Assembly (NCBI GenBank): GCA_005656395.1 | Contig: SRSI01000060.1 | Coordinates: 744,001-808,000, forward strand | Direction: 5' to 3' | Length of the DNA: 64,000 nucleotides | DNA from: Strongyloides papillosus | Taxonomy: Eukaryota; Nematoda; Chromadorea; Rhabditida; Strongyloididae | In this document: positions 34,002-47,365 of the stretch, in pieces | How positions within the stretch are numbered: position 1 is the first letter of the stretch | Layout: each line of letters begins with the position of its first letter | Position numbers and translations under genes: made by a program | Notes under the pieces: generated by a model | Seen by the model: only the letters and a program-made list of their open reading frames with translations | Database searches by the model: none | What the model was told of the DNA's origin: nothing

Positions 34002-36821
34002 AAAAATATAAAATTAATGGTAATGTAATTAATTGGACGTTATAAAGAAAAGATGAACGAATTTAAAAAACGATTATAAAAAAGATTAGTGTTACAGAAA
34101 ATATGCATTTGATTAGATAGACATTCCAGAAACGGATGGATAGAAAAAAGATATCCGTACAATTTGCGTCACACTGTTAATGATTAAGGCAGGATCATTA
34201 AATTAACAATATCAGTCAATTTTTTTGACAAGCAATGTGTCAACAGTGATATGTAGTACTAAGTAAAATATTTTTTAAAAATATATTTATAGAAATAAAA
34301 AATTTCCAGTGTTTTTATCAAATTTTTTTACTATGAAATAAGAACAAATAAAGGAAATATAAATATGTTTTTGTGGATTGAATTTTGCGCTTCAAAACAT
34401 TTTTCTGTGGTATATGAAGAATGTTCGAACAAACTACATAGAATATTAAGTTGTCAACAATCACTCAACTTCAAGGTAATAATTTTCCTTAAGTTAGGAG
34501 AATACTACTCTTAATGATACTTATATGGTAAATTCCATTCTTCTTAAAGTGATATTTTAATAGATGAAATTTTATATATTAATAAAATGTGATTTCTAAA
34601 ACTATGCCGGTACATATTTTTAAAAGTTATGCACACTTATTTTTAGATATTTATATTGTTTCATACAAATACTTTAAATAAATAGTATAATGTGTTAAAG
34701 TATCATTATTCAGTAGATTTAAAGTATTAATTAATAATAAAAAAATATGACTAATTTTTCGTATGGCGATACAAAAGGATAAATAAGGTACAAAATGATT
34801 AAAAAAGATTTACTTTTAAGTTAAAGTAACTTTGTTATAAAAATATTTGGGACATTTATTATCATTTGTCTGTTAATTATATATTTAAAATAAGTCATCC
34901 AAAATGTAAAATACTTTTCTAACACATATATATATTATTTGCAATTACAATAAAATTTTTTACTTTAAAATATTAATATCCTTGTATATATTAAAATATA
35001 AAAAGAAATAAAGACTTATGTATTATAAAGGTTTTAGTAAATTATAGAATTTATGAAATGTTAAGAAGAATGATAAATTTTAAAAATTATAAGATTATAA
35101 AAAATTTACTATATTATAGATAAATAAAAAATCAAATAAAATAAATTTTGATTACCATATATAAAGGAGAGGTTAAATGAAATAATTTGTGGTTTTAAAT
35201 TACCAAACAACAATGAAACATTGAAATGTATATATATTTATATATAATAATATATGCTGTTTAATTACAAAGTAATTCTTCTAAAACAGTATGTCTTGAT
35301 TCTTGTAGAATATATTTTAAAATTCTATTTAATATGTCAGGATAATAGATGTTTGATTAGGAAATATATAGTAATATTACCATTATTATCAAGAAAAGCA
35401 ATTAAGATATAAATTTAATTGGAACAACTTTTAACTATAACTAGTAATGATGTATTATTTTAACCTGATATTTATCATTCTTCAAATTGTCTAAATATAT
35501 ACTTTTTTGTTAAAGGTACGAAAAATAAAATATCTTTAAAAGGGTTTGGTCAAAATGGATAAATGAAAATGAAAGGTAAGTGAGATAATTAATTCCATTT
35601 TCTAATGGTGATATTAAATAAAAAAAAGTAGACAGATTAAGAAAAAGGATTAATTGGGTAACTTTGAGAAAAAAAATAATTCCATTTCTGATATCTCTTT
35701 TCACTAATTCCTGTAACAATAGTCAATTATGTAAAAGTTATTTTTACTTTATTTTCTCTTCTTTCTTTTTTCTAACCTATCAACTGTCTTTTAATATCAT
35801 ATACTACCAAATGTATAGATCATTACAATTTAAAGGGAGCTCGTTTAATATATATACCAAATACAGAGGTCAAATAAACAATTTAGGATGAAATATGCCT
35901 GTGGCGTTGTTAATAACTCCAATTACCTGGATCAGTAACTCTGTATATCTTTATTTCAAAAATTACTTAGTAATATATTATTGTCTACATTAATGAAATT
36001 TTTTTCAATCAAATTGTTGATTTTATGAATCATTAAATTACTACTTTCTTTAAATTTTTACTTACTAAAGGAAAAAAGAATCTTATAAATATTAAAAATG
36101 AAATATTTGATCAGAGAAAATACTTTTATCATAAATAATAATATTAAAATTGTAATTGACAATTTGAAAATATATAAGAAATAAACTTAAATATTATTGT
36201 TGATCTCTTAATACTAATTATTTTAAAATATTCATAGACGATTAGTTTTATTAAAATTGTAAAATAGAAAATAACCACTTCAATATCAAAGCAAATTAAA
36301 TCTTCAAAAAAACATTACCAATTAAAAAGAATGAGGTACGTGTAATCATGCTGGTGCTAAAAATAAGATAACATAAGACGCAATATGTTGAGGAGCCGTT
36401 ACTGACCTATATTTTATAAATATTACAACCTAATTTTAATTGATTATTGTGCATCCTCATAAATATCACTTAAATTTTCTTGCTACGTCATGTTTCACAT
36501 AACAGTATTCTTTATAAATTATTTTATTAAATTGAGAAAAAAATACATTCGTCTAAAATATAATATAAAAGTTTTCATTCTAAGAATTAAAAGTTTCTAT
36601 ACAATGTTATACTAATTTATCAAACAGTAGAAAAATAAAATTGTGACATATATCTAGAAAATTATCGAAAGTTTATTGTTTCATATGATAATGAAATTTG
36701 CTTCAACACTAATGGCAAAAATAACGTAAAATCAAGATTTTTTTAAAGTGATTTTAAATTTAAACAAAACGGTTGATTTCAATTTATTATTATTACTATT
36801 ACTATAAATTAAGTCTCCTTT
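34002..36821. other. Intergenic region, no supported gene
   Basis: ORFs at 35510-35719 and 35664-35891 overlap on opposite strands and are Phe/Leu/Ser-rich without domains. A 32-codon ORF starts at ATG 35895 (MPVALLITPITWISNS) in a less AT-rich patch; it is too short to support. Confidence 0.5.
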
Positions 36822-38720
36822 TTATAAATTGTCAATTTGAATGCCCGGTTTTGAAACAATGTCACTATTCGTATAATTATTTTCAGTTAAATTTTTATCA
36901 CTTCCATCAACTTTATCATGTATTGAATTAACCGATTTCTCATCCTCAGCTCTTTCATGATCAGTTGAAGAGGGGGATGATGGAAACTCTTCATCATCAT
37001 CTTCGTGACAAAAGGTAGTTGATTTTGTAAGAAATTTTCCACCATTCCAGCCACGGACTTTCTCTCCTAAAGTATCTTGGTGATAAAAACCTTTAGCACC
37101 TGAATGATGAAGGATAGAGCTATGATCAACGGTCAATTCATGTGACATTAATGTCATTGGAGAGCGGAAAAAGTAGAATGTTGGGTAGTATAACAAGTTA
37201 ACACAACTAGATGCATAGATGTCCGCAAAACGTTCTACTTGTGATGCAAAAAATGTTTGACAAGTTCCTAACCGGAACAATGATCCAAATATTCCATATT
37301 CTGCATCCATATTCTTAGTCGTTTCTTTTAACTTCTCAATTAGATATCTTGTTTCAGGTTTATTTTTTGCTGTCCCATCAAGTGTCATATATGCTTCAGC
37401 TAAAGAACATTCAATTTTTTCCATCTCTTCAAATAAATGTCTTCCTTTTGTCCATACATTTAATTCATTAACAAGCTCAGGAACAACCAAAAATGTTCTC
37501 CATCCACGACTTTTTTTAGATTTTAATACATCGCCGAAAATATGGTCACCAACATAAAGAACATCTCTTCCACGACATTTGACTAATTTTCTAAAAGCTT
37601 CACAATTCCCACCAGAATAGACATGTTCAGAACTTAGTGGGGCATTCCTAACACCAATTTTTAAAGATCCTGTTTGAGTATTAACTTCTCTAAACACAGA
37701 ACCCTCAGCAAACCAATATGGTTTTCTGGCATCAACAACAGTTACATCAAAAAAGGATGTCCATTTTTCACCCAATAATTGAGTCATTAATCCATTTGTA
37801 TAATGATAGTCGGAATTTGTTAGGAGAAATGTTTTTTTACCATTTTCTTTTAATGCACTTAACATTTTCCCCACACGCTCATCCCTTTCAACGTATTCAT
37901 CAAAGTTGTTTACAACAATATCTTTTAAAGATCCCTAAAATATATTAAAGAAATATGTAAAATTAAATTTATATATAATCTATATTTTTCTTACATGTGC
38001 ATGTACATAATCGACAGCCTTACGGATGTCTTGGAAAATTGATTTATAAGACATATTAAGATCACCATTACGAATGCCAGTTTTTTCGGGATTTCTGTAA
38101 AAATAATATAATGAATACATTTAATTTGATTAATAAAAACTTACTGTTTATATTCACTCTTGTTATCAAAATAGTCAATTATTTGTGCCACAAGATGGGT
38201 TTCAGATAAATTAAATAAAGTATTCAACACATAAACTCTTTGTTCATTTAATGTCAAAAATTTATTGGGATAAAGCTCTTCAATTTCACTTGGTGATAGC
38301 CAACAAAGACCATGCATTCCACAAAGTATATGTCCAAATTCATCAACTTTCAATAAATTACCATAAGTAAAATCAAACCATAACCCTCTTGTTGGAAAAA
38401 TAGGATCATATTGAAAATCTAAGAATTCACTTGGATAGCCTATCTCAACAAGTCGTTTTACAGTTAGCTCAAATTGTAGATTCTCAAATGCAGGTGATTT
38501 ATACATTGCTAGTGTATAATCCATATCAAAACCAAACCAATTAATTTTTTCTAAACGAAGATTACGATTAGCAAAAACTCTGAAAACAAGATATATTAAT
38601 TAAAATCCTTTTTAGATAGTAATTTTTTTAACTAATTTAATACACTTTTTACCTCATATCAGGATCCCTTTTCGTTAAACCAGTAATACCATAATTATAA
38701 ATATTTCTTTCTGAAGTCAT
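36822..38720 (-). CDS. Cytosolic purine 5'-nucleotidase (NT5C2 family)
   Basis: Four minus-strand exons, 38720-38653, 38579-38145, 38094-37995 and 37934-36822; introns of 73, 50 and 60 nt; 1716 nt in frame, 571 aa, matching the roughly 560-aa family length. It is a haloacid-dehalogenase hydrolase: motif I FDMDYTLA (nucleophile and acid Asp, just after residue 35), motif [14 protein letters not shown], and motif III/IV (Lys region and [14 protein letters not shown]). The C-terminus carries the acidic tail seen in this family (HEDDDEEF) and then a Ser/Asp-rich extension. The enzyme dephosphorylates IMP and GMP in the cytosol and controls purine pools; it can also transfer phosphate to nucleosides. 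All catalytic residues look intact. The small first exon ([15 protein letters not shown]) was found by splice phase. Confidence 0.95.
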
Positions 38721-41700
38721 TTTTAATGTGCGTCTTAGGCTATTTTTTAATAAGTTTAAGTGTCTTATGTCTAAATATTTAAATATTATATGAGACATAT
38801 TTTAATTGTATATAATATTATTTGTAGCTAATGCAGAATTAACTAAAAGAAATGTCTTTATAAATATTCTAAATTGTCAAAAATACTTGTCACCTTAATA
38901 AATATGCATATAAACATCACTAAATGTAAAATAGAATAAAATTCATCACAAATCAAATAAATATTGCAAGCTTTGTAAGTGACCATCATTAATAATAAAA
39001 AAATATAGTAAAAAAGAACATCAGCTGACTAAAAAAAATGAGTAAAACAAAATGAATTAATTGTAGTTGTGACTTTACTTAAGAAGTAGAATTTTTTTTT
39101 TATTTTTTGCTTAAACATATATATTATTATATTTCGGTGACACAAACAACTACATTTTTTTATAATAAAATTATTGTAAAATAAATATTATTTGAAAAAA
39201 TTTGTGTTATCTTCCAACACACTACTTCACATCAATGATTTTACTTTATATTTATACACTTTGAAACGTTTTATTTAAATGTTTTTTATGTTAGGAAGAC
39301 ATTATAATATACACATACATTTGATTAGATAAAAAAAGGCTATAAATGCTAGGATGTTTGTAATAAAATTAAGTATATTACAAAATAATTGGTAAAATCA
39401 AATGTAAATAGATATCTTTAAATTTAAATTGATAAGTATTAACAATTTAGTAAAATAGATACAGCTTAAAAAAACAAGGATATACATTTATTTAGAGTTA
39501 CCAATTTGTTCCGTGTAAATATATAAATTGAAAGAACGTACTATAATAAATTTATATTTATTTCTTAGCTTATACACTTATTTTAGAAGTAATTTCTTAA
39601 GACCATTTGTATCAAATTCAATCATTTTTTATAAATAAATAAGTAATAAACGATATAGTAAATGTAGTTTGAAATAAGAGACAAACTAAAAGTAGTACTA
39701 TTATGAAAGTAAAAACATTCTTAAGAAGTTTATTTTCCTTTAAAATTTTTTTTTATTTTCTTAGCCTAAATATATTCTATAGCATTGCATTGTCACACAA
39801 AGGAGTACCAAAAAAAAGCTATGTATTTTTCTATTTTTACCATTTATAATGTTAAAATATGTTTGTGTTTACAATAAATTTATGATATAGCTATATTTAT
39901 CCTACCTTTTGGCTGGTTCTCTTTTATAGATTACAGTTTCCATTTTTTCAATTGTTTATGATAATAAATTTAAAACTTATTACAGCTAAAATAATAGGAA
40001 ATATAATTATATGGAAATTTTAAAACATAAATATACAATTTCGCGATATAAGTAATGAGTATAACATTTTATTATAGAGTAACATCATAACAAATATTAA
40101 CATCAACTGTAAAAATATTTTATAATTTTTTTTCACTAAACAACTTTTTTTCACTTGAAACTTAATTATCACTTTTTTAAAATAAACGATATAACAACAT
40201 ATCAAATTCAATAAAAATTTAGATTTATTACTAGAAACTTTATGCTCAAAAAATATAACACGATACACATATGTCTCAATAGTCTTAATAAAGATCAAGT
40301 GAAAAAAGATATAGAAAATTATCTCAATAAATAAAGAAAATTATATTTGAATGGAGCTACTCTTAAGCTAGTAAAATGTAAATTTTTTTTATTTTATTGA
40401 TATAAGCAAGATTGAACATTAAAATATGTTTCACGTCATGAATATTTTATTGTTCAATAAACATTATACTTTACTCATAAATAAACTACATATTAGTTAA
40501 CATTTATATTTAAATTGTTTTTGAAGTCGAAATTAGAATTATTTACAATACACTTGTATTAAAAAGCAAAATAAGCGATTAACATTTTCGCAAAAAATAC
40601 ATATAAACAAATTTTGTTTAGCTGGCAAATATACGCTAATATAAGTAATAATAATTTGGTATGAATATAAAATTTATAAACATCTAAAAATAAAAACTTT
40701 TTAACATAAAACAATATATTAAAATATATTTAAATTTATTATTTATAATGAATAAAGTTTCTTAAAGTTTGCGCTATAAAGAATTACAAATAAAATAAAA
40801 AAAATTTCACTTATCTATTTTACAAACTATTTAAAATAAAAATTAACTTGTAAACCAAGTGTATCAAACAATATTTTTATACCTATCTTTATAAAAAAAG
40901 AATGTAACACTATAGGATATTGAAAATATTCAGTTAAAAGCAACAAATTACCTTAGGGATAAAAATTTTTCCTGTAAACCTTTCAAATTAAGATAAATAT
41001 ACATTTTCATATTGCAAAAATATAAAAAAAAAGATATAAATACAGAGGGTAAGAAAAACAATATTCAAATTTTAATGTATAAGTAAAGCGACATTCAAAT
41101 TTTATCTCAATTGAAAAAAAATTTCTCATTAAAACCGTCTTTTAGCAATAAAATTAAAATTTCATAAAGAATTGATATAATATTCTTTCACAATATTTAT
41201 TATTATGTATATGGAAATGTTTTCTATGTTAACTTAATTAATTATTATAATATTTAAAACTATGTGATCAACATAAATACAAATATGACAAAAAACTACA
41301 AATATACAAAATAAAAAGAAATACTACGATTTGATGTAGAAAAATGATACCTAATTAAAAAATAATTTTAATACACGTCAGGAAATGATATAATTTTTTA
41401 CTCTTTGTGTATAAATAAATAGAGATATTTAATTTGAAATTAAAAGTACTACTATAAAAAATAAGATATTTGCACACAAACAAAACCCTTCAGCTGTCAA
41501 AATGCTAAGTATTAAAAACTTTTCTAACACATTTCTAGATTTGAAAAAAATTTTCACAGAATCATATTACCAAATTAATTATTCTAAATAACATTTGATA
41601 TTTTAATCAAATAATCATTTAATGTAACATTTTAAACACCTCGCCAAACTATTATCTTGGAGGTATATAAAAATTTTAATTAATGACTATTCTTAAGTAA

Positions 41701-44420
41701 AAGTATTAAAACGAAAGTAGAAATACACAAAAAACAATGAATGTATACGTTGAACATGTTTTTTAATTTATCTACAATCAGACTAGTTTTAAAGCTAGAC
41801 AAATGATAAATAAAGTACATTCTTAATATCAAAAAAGTAAAATAGCATCTATTTTAATAAGAATGTTATCTCAAAATATCATTCATCCTGATAACTCCTA
41901 AAATCACTATAAAAGAATCTTTCCATATAGTAGATTTCAAAAAAGCTATTTTTAGAAGTATTTAAAAAAATAAATTGTTTGATAACATACAAAATATTAC
42001 AATATCTATTGTACTGATAGTGTCTAATAAAAACTAACATTATTTTTATGATTATTTTATTACAATAAATAAGTAATTGTAATATAATATTAGGCGTAGA
42101 TGACAAGATAAAAATAATCAAGATAACAAGAAAATGAGACTAAAAAAATACAAATTACTAACATTAGTAATATAGTTTTAAGATCAATTCACAAAGAATG
42201 GTATTTTAATGGAGTAAAGCGTATATTTATTTAAAATGCTTAACACAAAATGTGGCAAGTTTAACATATCTTAAAGAGAAAAATCATGTCAAGAGATTGT
42301 TTATAATGTACAGAAGTTATATGTGGACAAAAATAAAGTACATTATCTGTGTAATCGATATACTTTATAACTTTTTTACATTAAAAAATTAAATTACTAG
42401 AAAATAGATGGGAAAAAAATTCTAAGAATATGGAATACAAATTGATAGCAAAATTAAAAATACTTAATGTGATATTTTAAAAGTTCCCTGCTTAAATTTA
42501 TTTAAATAAAAAAGATACTTATTTTAAACTTTGTTCTTTTCATAAGAAATATAAAAATTATTTAATGAAATATTTGGCTATAGAACATGTACTTCATCTA
42601 TAATGAGTATAGAAAAATATATTTTTCCAATTGTGATAATCATTTGATAAAAAAGGCTTTGTAATAGGGAAATAAAAAATAATAAGTATAATAATCAAAA
42701 CATGTATAAGTATACTATGTTTTCAATATAACAACTTTATGAGCTACATTTCATTTAAATTAATTTTGAATATTACTAAAAATTATGACTATAAATGAAA
42801 GCATTGTAATTATGTTTTAAATATGTTGTCATAAAGTGTAATTGATATGATATTTATTTTAACCTTTCAAATTACTAGACATTAGTTTATATTATATTTT
42901 TTAAAATAGACATTATGATAAAAATATATAATATTTATAGAATTAAGTAAAAAATAAAAATCCTCTATTAGGAAATATATTTTAAAAATTTTCATCCTTC
43001 TTATTATTTCACTCTACCCATTGTTACTGATTATAAAGGAGTAAAAAACAAAATTTACATATAACATTTATTTTGCTTTATTTATTTTTTCCCTTATACA
43101 AAATATAATAACGTATGCCATAAAAAATATTTTCTTTCAAAAACATCCATAAAATCATTATTATGATAGCGTCAAAGAAACAGTCAACGTATATTTGTTT
43201 ATAAATTACTATATTTTGTTTTTTATACAGACATAAGAATTTATTGCTATCATTAATTTATCATCATTTTCTTTCACGCTTTCAAGCTTAACAATATAAT
43301 CTTTGATTATAAAATATTATCCTTTTTGAGTTAGAACGGTAAGTAATTAACTCTAAAAACAAATGGAAAAGATATCACGGAAATCAGATTATCGTCTACC
43401 TACATTTATTTGTAGACGTTAACTTTTAAAGAAAATATTTTATATAACAATGATGAAAAGAAGATTAAAAAAGGAATTTGATTTAACTAGTAATAATATT
43501 GTTTAACTATCTTACAAAAGTATAGATCTGAAGTATAATCTAACTCAATTTGGAGTATTCTATTGGCATTACATTAATATTAAGTACTTTTGTCTGTCAA
43601 CAGAAGTATTAATACTAATTAAATATACATAAAAATATGTTCATGTGCGGACAGGTTAGTTTTATTAAAAGTTTTCATCTTACTATACCTTTGCTAATGA
43701 TCATCTTAAACATCTTTTAAAGTATATGCTAGTGTTTTTAAATATTCAGTGTAACTTTTACTATAATAATATATATTTTTAGTATAAATGTTTATAATAA
43801 TAAGTCCATCATAATTATCATTTCTTTTTTCTACAGCTTTGTAGTATCTTGATAATTCAAAGAAATATAATGTAATAATGTATGTCTTCCTTTTATCTCT
43901 CACTCTCTTTTCTTTGAACTTTTTTCAATTTTACTTCTAATAATAGTCATTGTTTATTATTTTAATTAAATTTATTCATCTATTAATTTTACATTATTTA
44001 TATCTATATAATTTAAAGTTTTTAAAATTATTGTAAAATAAACATTCTTTATATTTATACATATAAAAAATGCCATATATGTATATGCATATATTTTTTT
44101 TAATTATTTTGTCACTTTCAATTCTCTTCTTATAATATAGGATTTAAATTATTTATTAATTCTGAAGTTTTTAATTATAGTCCAGAATTTATTTTTTATT
44201 GTTCTTAAAATTTGCAAGTACGTCGAGTAGTAGGAAAAAAAATTAAAATATTTTACTATAATGTTTTCACCAAAATTTTATCCTTCAGTTTATTATAAAT
44301 TTTAATTGAAATATCTTTAAAAAGTGAATGAAACAAGGTATGCATATATGGTGTTAGTAAAATACCCACTATTTTTATGTAATAATTATTAATAGAAAAG
44401 GAGTCAAATTGTGTTATTGT

Positions 44421-44444
44421 ATATATATATATATATATATATAT
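44421..44444. repeat. (AT)12 microsatellite
   Basis: Twelve uninterrupted AT units, the longest simple dinucleotide run noticed in the window. Confidence 0.9.
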
Positions 44445-46115
44445 TTATTTATTTGAAGTAATGTCACAAATAATTGTGATAACAAGTAATATTAATCCTT
44501 TTATATCTTATTATGACTACATTATTCTTTTTGTTGTCAACATCTTGAAACAGTTACCATTGACTTAAAATGATTTCTATTTATATTATTATGAAATATT
44601 ATTTTTATATTAATAATATAACTTTTAATTTTATCCTCCTAGCATTTACATAGACAAGAAATTCACATTAATATCGATGTAATTAATTTTTTATAAATAT
44701 GATTTATTTTATTTTAATTAATGGAATAATTTTTACTTCAGTCATTATATGCGTCGAAGTTTTGTTAAAAAGGTAAAAGGAGGAAATTAATAGCAATGTA
44801 CTTAAAGTTTATATTTTATTATAATGAATGTTATAGTTTATTAAATTATGTTAATTAGTGTATAAACAGAATTTTATCACACAATATCACATATCAAATA
44901 TTTCTACAAAACGTATTAAATGTTCTCATATACATTTTTTACTTTATATATTAAATTTATAAATATTATTAGTGTCATTATTTATTATTCATTTTTCACA
45001 GTAAATTGATAGTTTAGTATTCATTTCAAAATATACTTATTTTTTCTCATACTATCTAACCTTTATATAAATACACTTTATAACTATTTTAAGAGGAGAA
45101 GCATAAAAAAAATTTATTACCATTTATATTAAGCAGTTATCATTACTAATATAAGTTTTTTCTTTTTTCAGTTTGTTTTTAAACAAAATGATATTTGAAT
45201 AAGTGTTGTCATAGAATAACAAGTTTTTTTAAATCTATATTTTTATTTTAATATAAACTTATTAGGGATAAAAAATTCTCAAATATTTATTAATTAATCA
45301 AAAATATATTAAAAATAAGAGATTTTATTTTGAATAATTATTGTAAATTACTTTTTTCTAAATACACTATCAATAAAAATAAGCTTTGTTGTTTGGTAAA
45401 TAACCTACTTTGAGTACTTAAAATTAATTTTTAATATAATCTATTGTTTTTCATTAAATTTAATATTTTCAATTCTTTTATTTAAAATACTTGTTCATTT
45501 TTAAACATCTATATTGAAATGACAAAAACTCTTTTATATACTAGTTATAATTTGATATCAAAAATCTTTTCCTTAGTTAATAATTAAATCCTGTTCTACA
45601 AAAAACTTCCAAAACCACAATTCTTTTATTATTATTTGTAGAAAAATAATAATTAATAATTTTAACAAAAGCTATCTTATCTTTTGTGATTAATATGATG
45701 AGAAATCGTATTCTTTTTAACAGTTATTGGTAAATTTTCTAATTAAAATAATGGAAATGAAAATAATATACTTTTTTACGACATATTAAAATAATAATAA
45801 ATTTTAATATTTTAGATTATACTTATAAAATATATTAATTTGTTAGATCTTTGAGCTTATTTTATTACAAAGTATAATTTATATTTGTTAAAACTGTCTT
45901 ATTTATATAGATTATCCTATCAGATAATCTTCTGTTTTTACCATCCAAGAAATCATGATTATACTTAATAGTGCTTTAAAAAAATTAGTTTTTTATGCTA
46001 AGTGATGTACATCAAATGAAATTTTCATACCATACGTAATATCGCTTTTCTTTTACTAATCTACAAGTATTAGTTATGTAAAATAAACTATAATAACATA
46101 GTATAAGAAGGAATG

Positions 46116-46138
46116 ATCTTAAGAAATATTCTTAAGAT
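46116..46138. repeat. 23-bp near-palindrome
   Basis: ATCTTAAGAA (46116-46125) and TTCTTAAGAT (46129-46138) are perfect inverted arms around a 3-nt spacer. Possible dimeric protein-binding site or hairpin; function unknown. Confidence 0.7.
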
Positions 46139-47365
46139 GCTCTTACTGTTAAGTTTGATACATTTCATTGGTGTTTTCAATTACATTAATATATCATTTT
46201 ATAATAATTCTATAAAATTTTTGCATTAATAATACAAGCCACAATTTAAATTACCATTGCTTTAGTAGGCAAAATATAATTTTATATTGTTATTTTTTCC
46301 CATAAAACATAACAATGTTTCATTTTGTAGTTCATTTTATAAAACATATTCCAAAGCGAATATATATATTCGTTTTCTTTAAGTGGGAAATTAAAAATTG
46401 TCTTTGTTCAATTCTATATCTTTTTCATTATATTTTTTATATAATAAAAATAAAATGCTTTTTGAAGAAAAAAAGTTTGAGTTATTTCCTTTTATTTCAA
46501 AATTACAACATCGTCATCATTTAATAACTTTTGTTTAGCTTGTTTTGAAATACTATAGAGGTATAGATTAACATACTTAAATATCCTATATACATTTAAT
46601 CATTCTAAACCGTTACACATAATGTAAAATTAAAGATTCTTTTACGGTGATTAAGTTATGTGTAGACAAAAAGGTCACTAACTATCTAAAATTCTTTACT
46701 AGCTAACAGTTTACAGCAACAAACTTCACAATATGAAGTTGTTTAATTATTTTACCAACCAAGTTTTACAAGACAGTAGATATGAATGTTTAATGAAAAA
46801 TTTATATTTTGTTTAGGATACCTCTATTGATAATCAAGGTAAAGAAAACCACTGACCGATACAGTGATATATATATGTATGTCTATATATTATAAATAAA
46901 TATATGCATATATTCAAACATTAACTTATATTTAGCACTAACCATAAAAACAATATAATTTAATTTTCCTTTTCATACAATAACACTCATAATACTTCTT
47001 TTTTAATTGTTGTATATAATTAAACAAATAAATATTACCTCCTTTTTACACTTTTTTTACATTTCTTTATATCATAACTACCACTCTTTTATATATCATC
47101 TTTATGGATTTCATTGAAAATAAAAATTTTGATGATGCGATAATCGTGATTGTATGTTTTTAAAGAAAGCTTAACATTTTTCATCTTAGTAACAAATTAA
47201 GTTTTAATCAAAATCAGTTTTATTTTTTTTTATTAACACTTAACTTATATCTACTATATTTCATTTTCTTTTTTCAATTCAATTACTAAAATCGTATTAT
47301 ATTAAATTTTTTTTAGTAAAAATTATCTTAGTTGTCAGGTTACTATTAAATCACTTTTACAGATA

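Larger units (their letters stand above)
38721..47365. other. 8.6 kb gene desert
   Basis: No supported gene on either strand. Small ORFs at 40020-40298, 41879-42121, 43706-43903 and 46315-46524 are low complexity (Ile, Tyr, Phe, Lys) without splice context. It contains an (AT)12 microsatellite at 44421-44444 and a 23-bp palindrome at 46116-46138. It must include the promoters of the divergent nucleotidase and prominin genes. Confidence 0.6.

Noticed and set aside
40020..46524. Four ORFs of 65-92 codons in the gene desert
   Set aside because: Composition follows the AT-rich background (Ile, Tyr, Phe, Lys), with no motif, splice site or signal peptide worth supporting.
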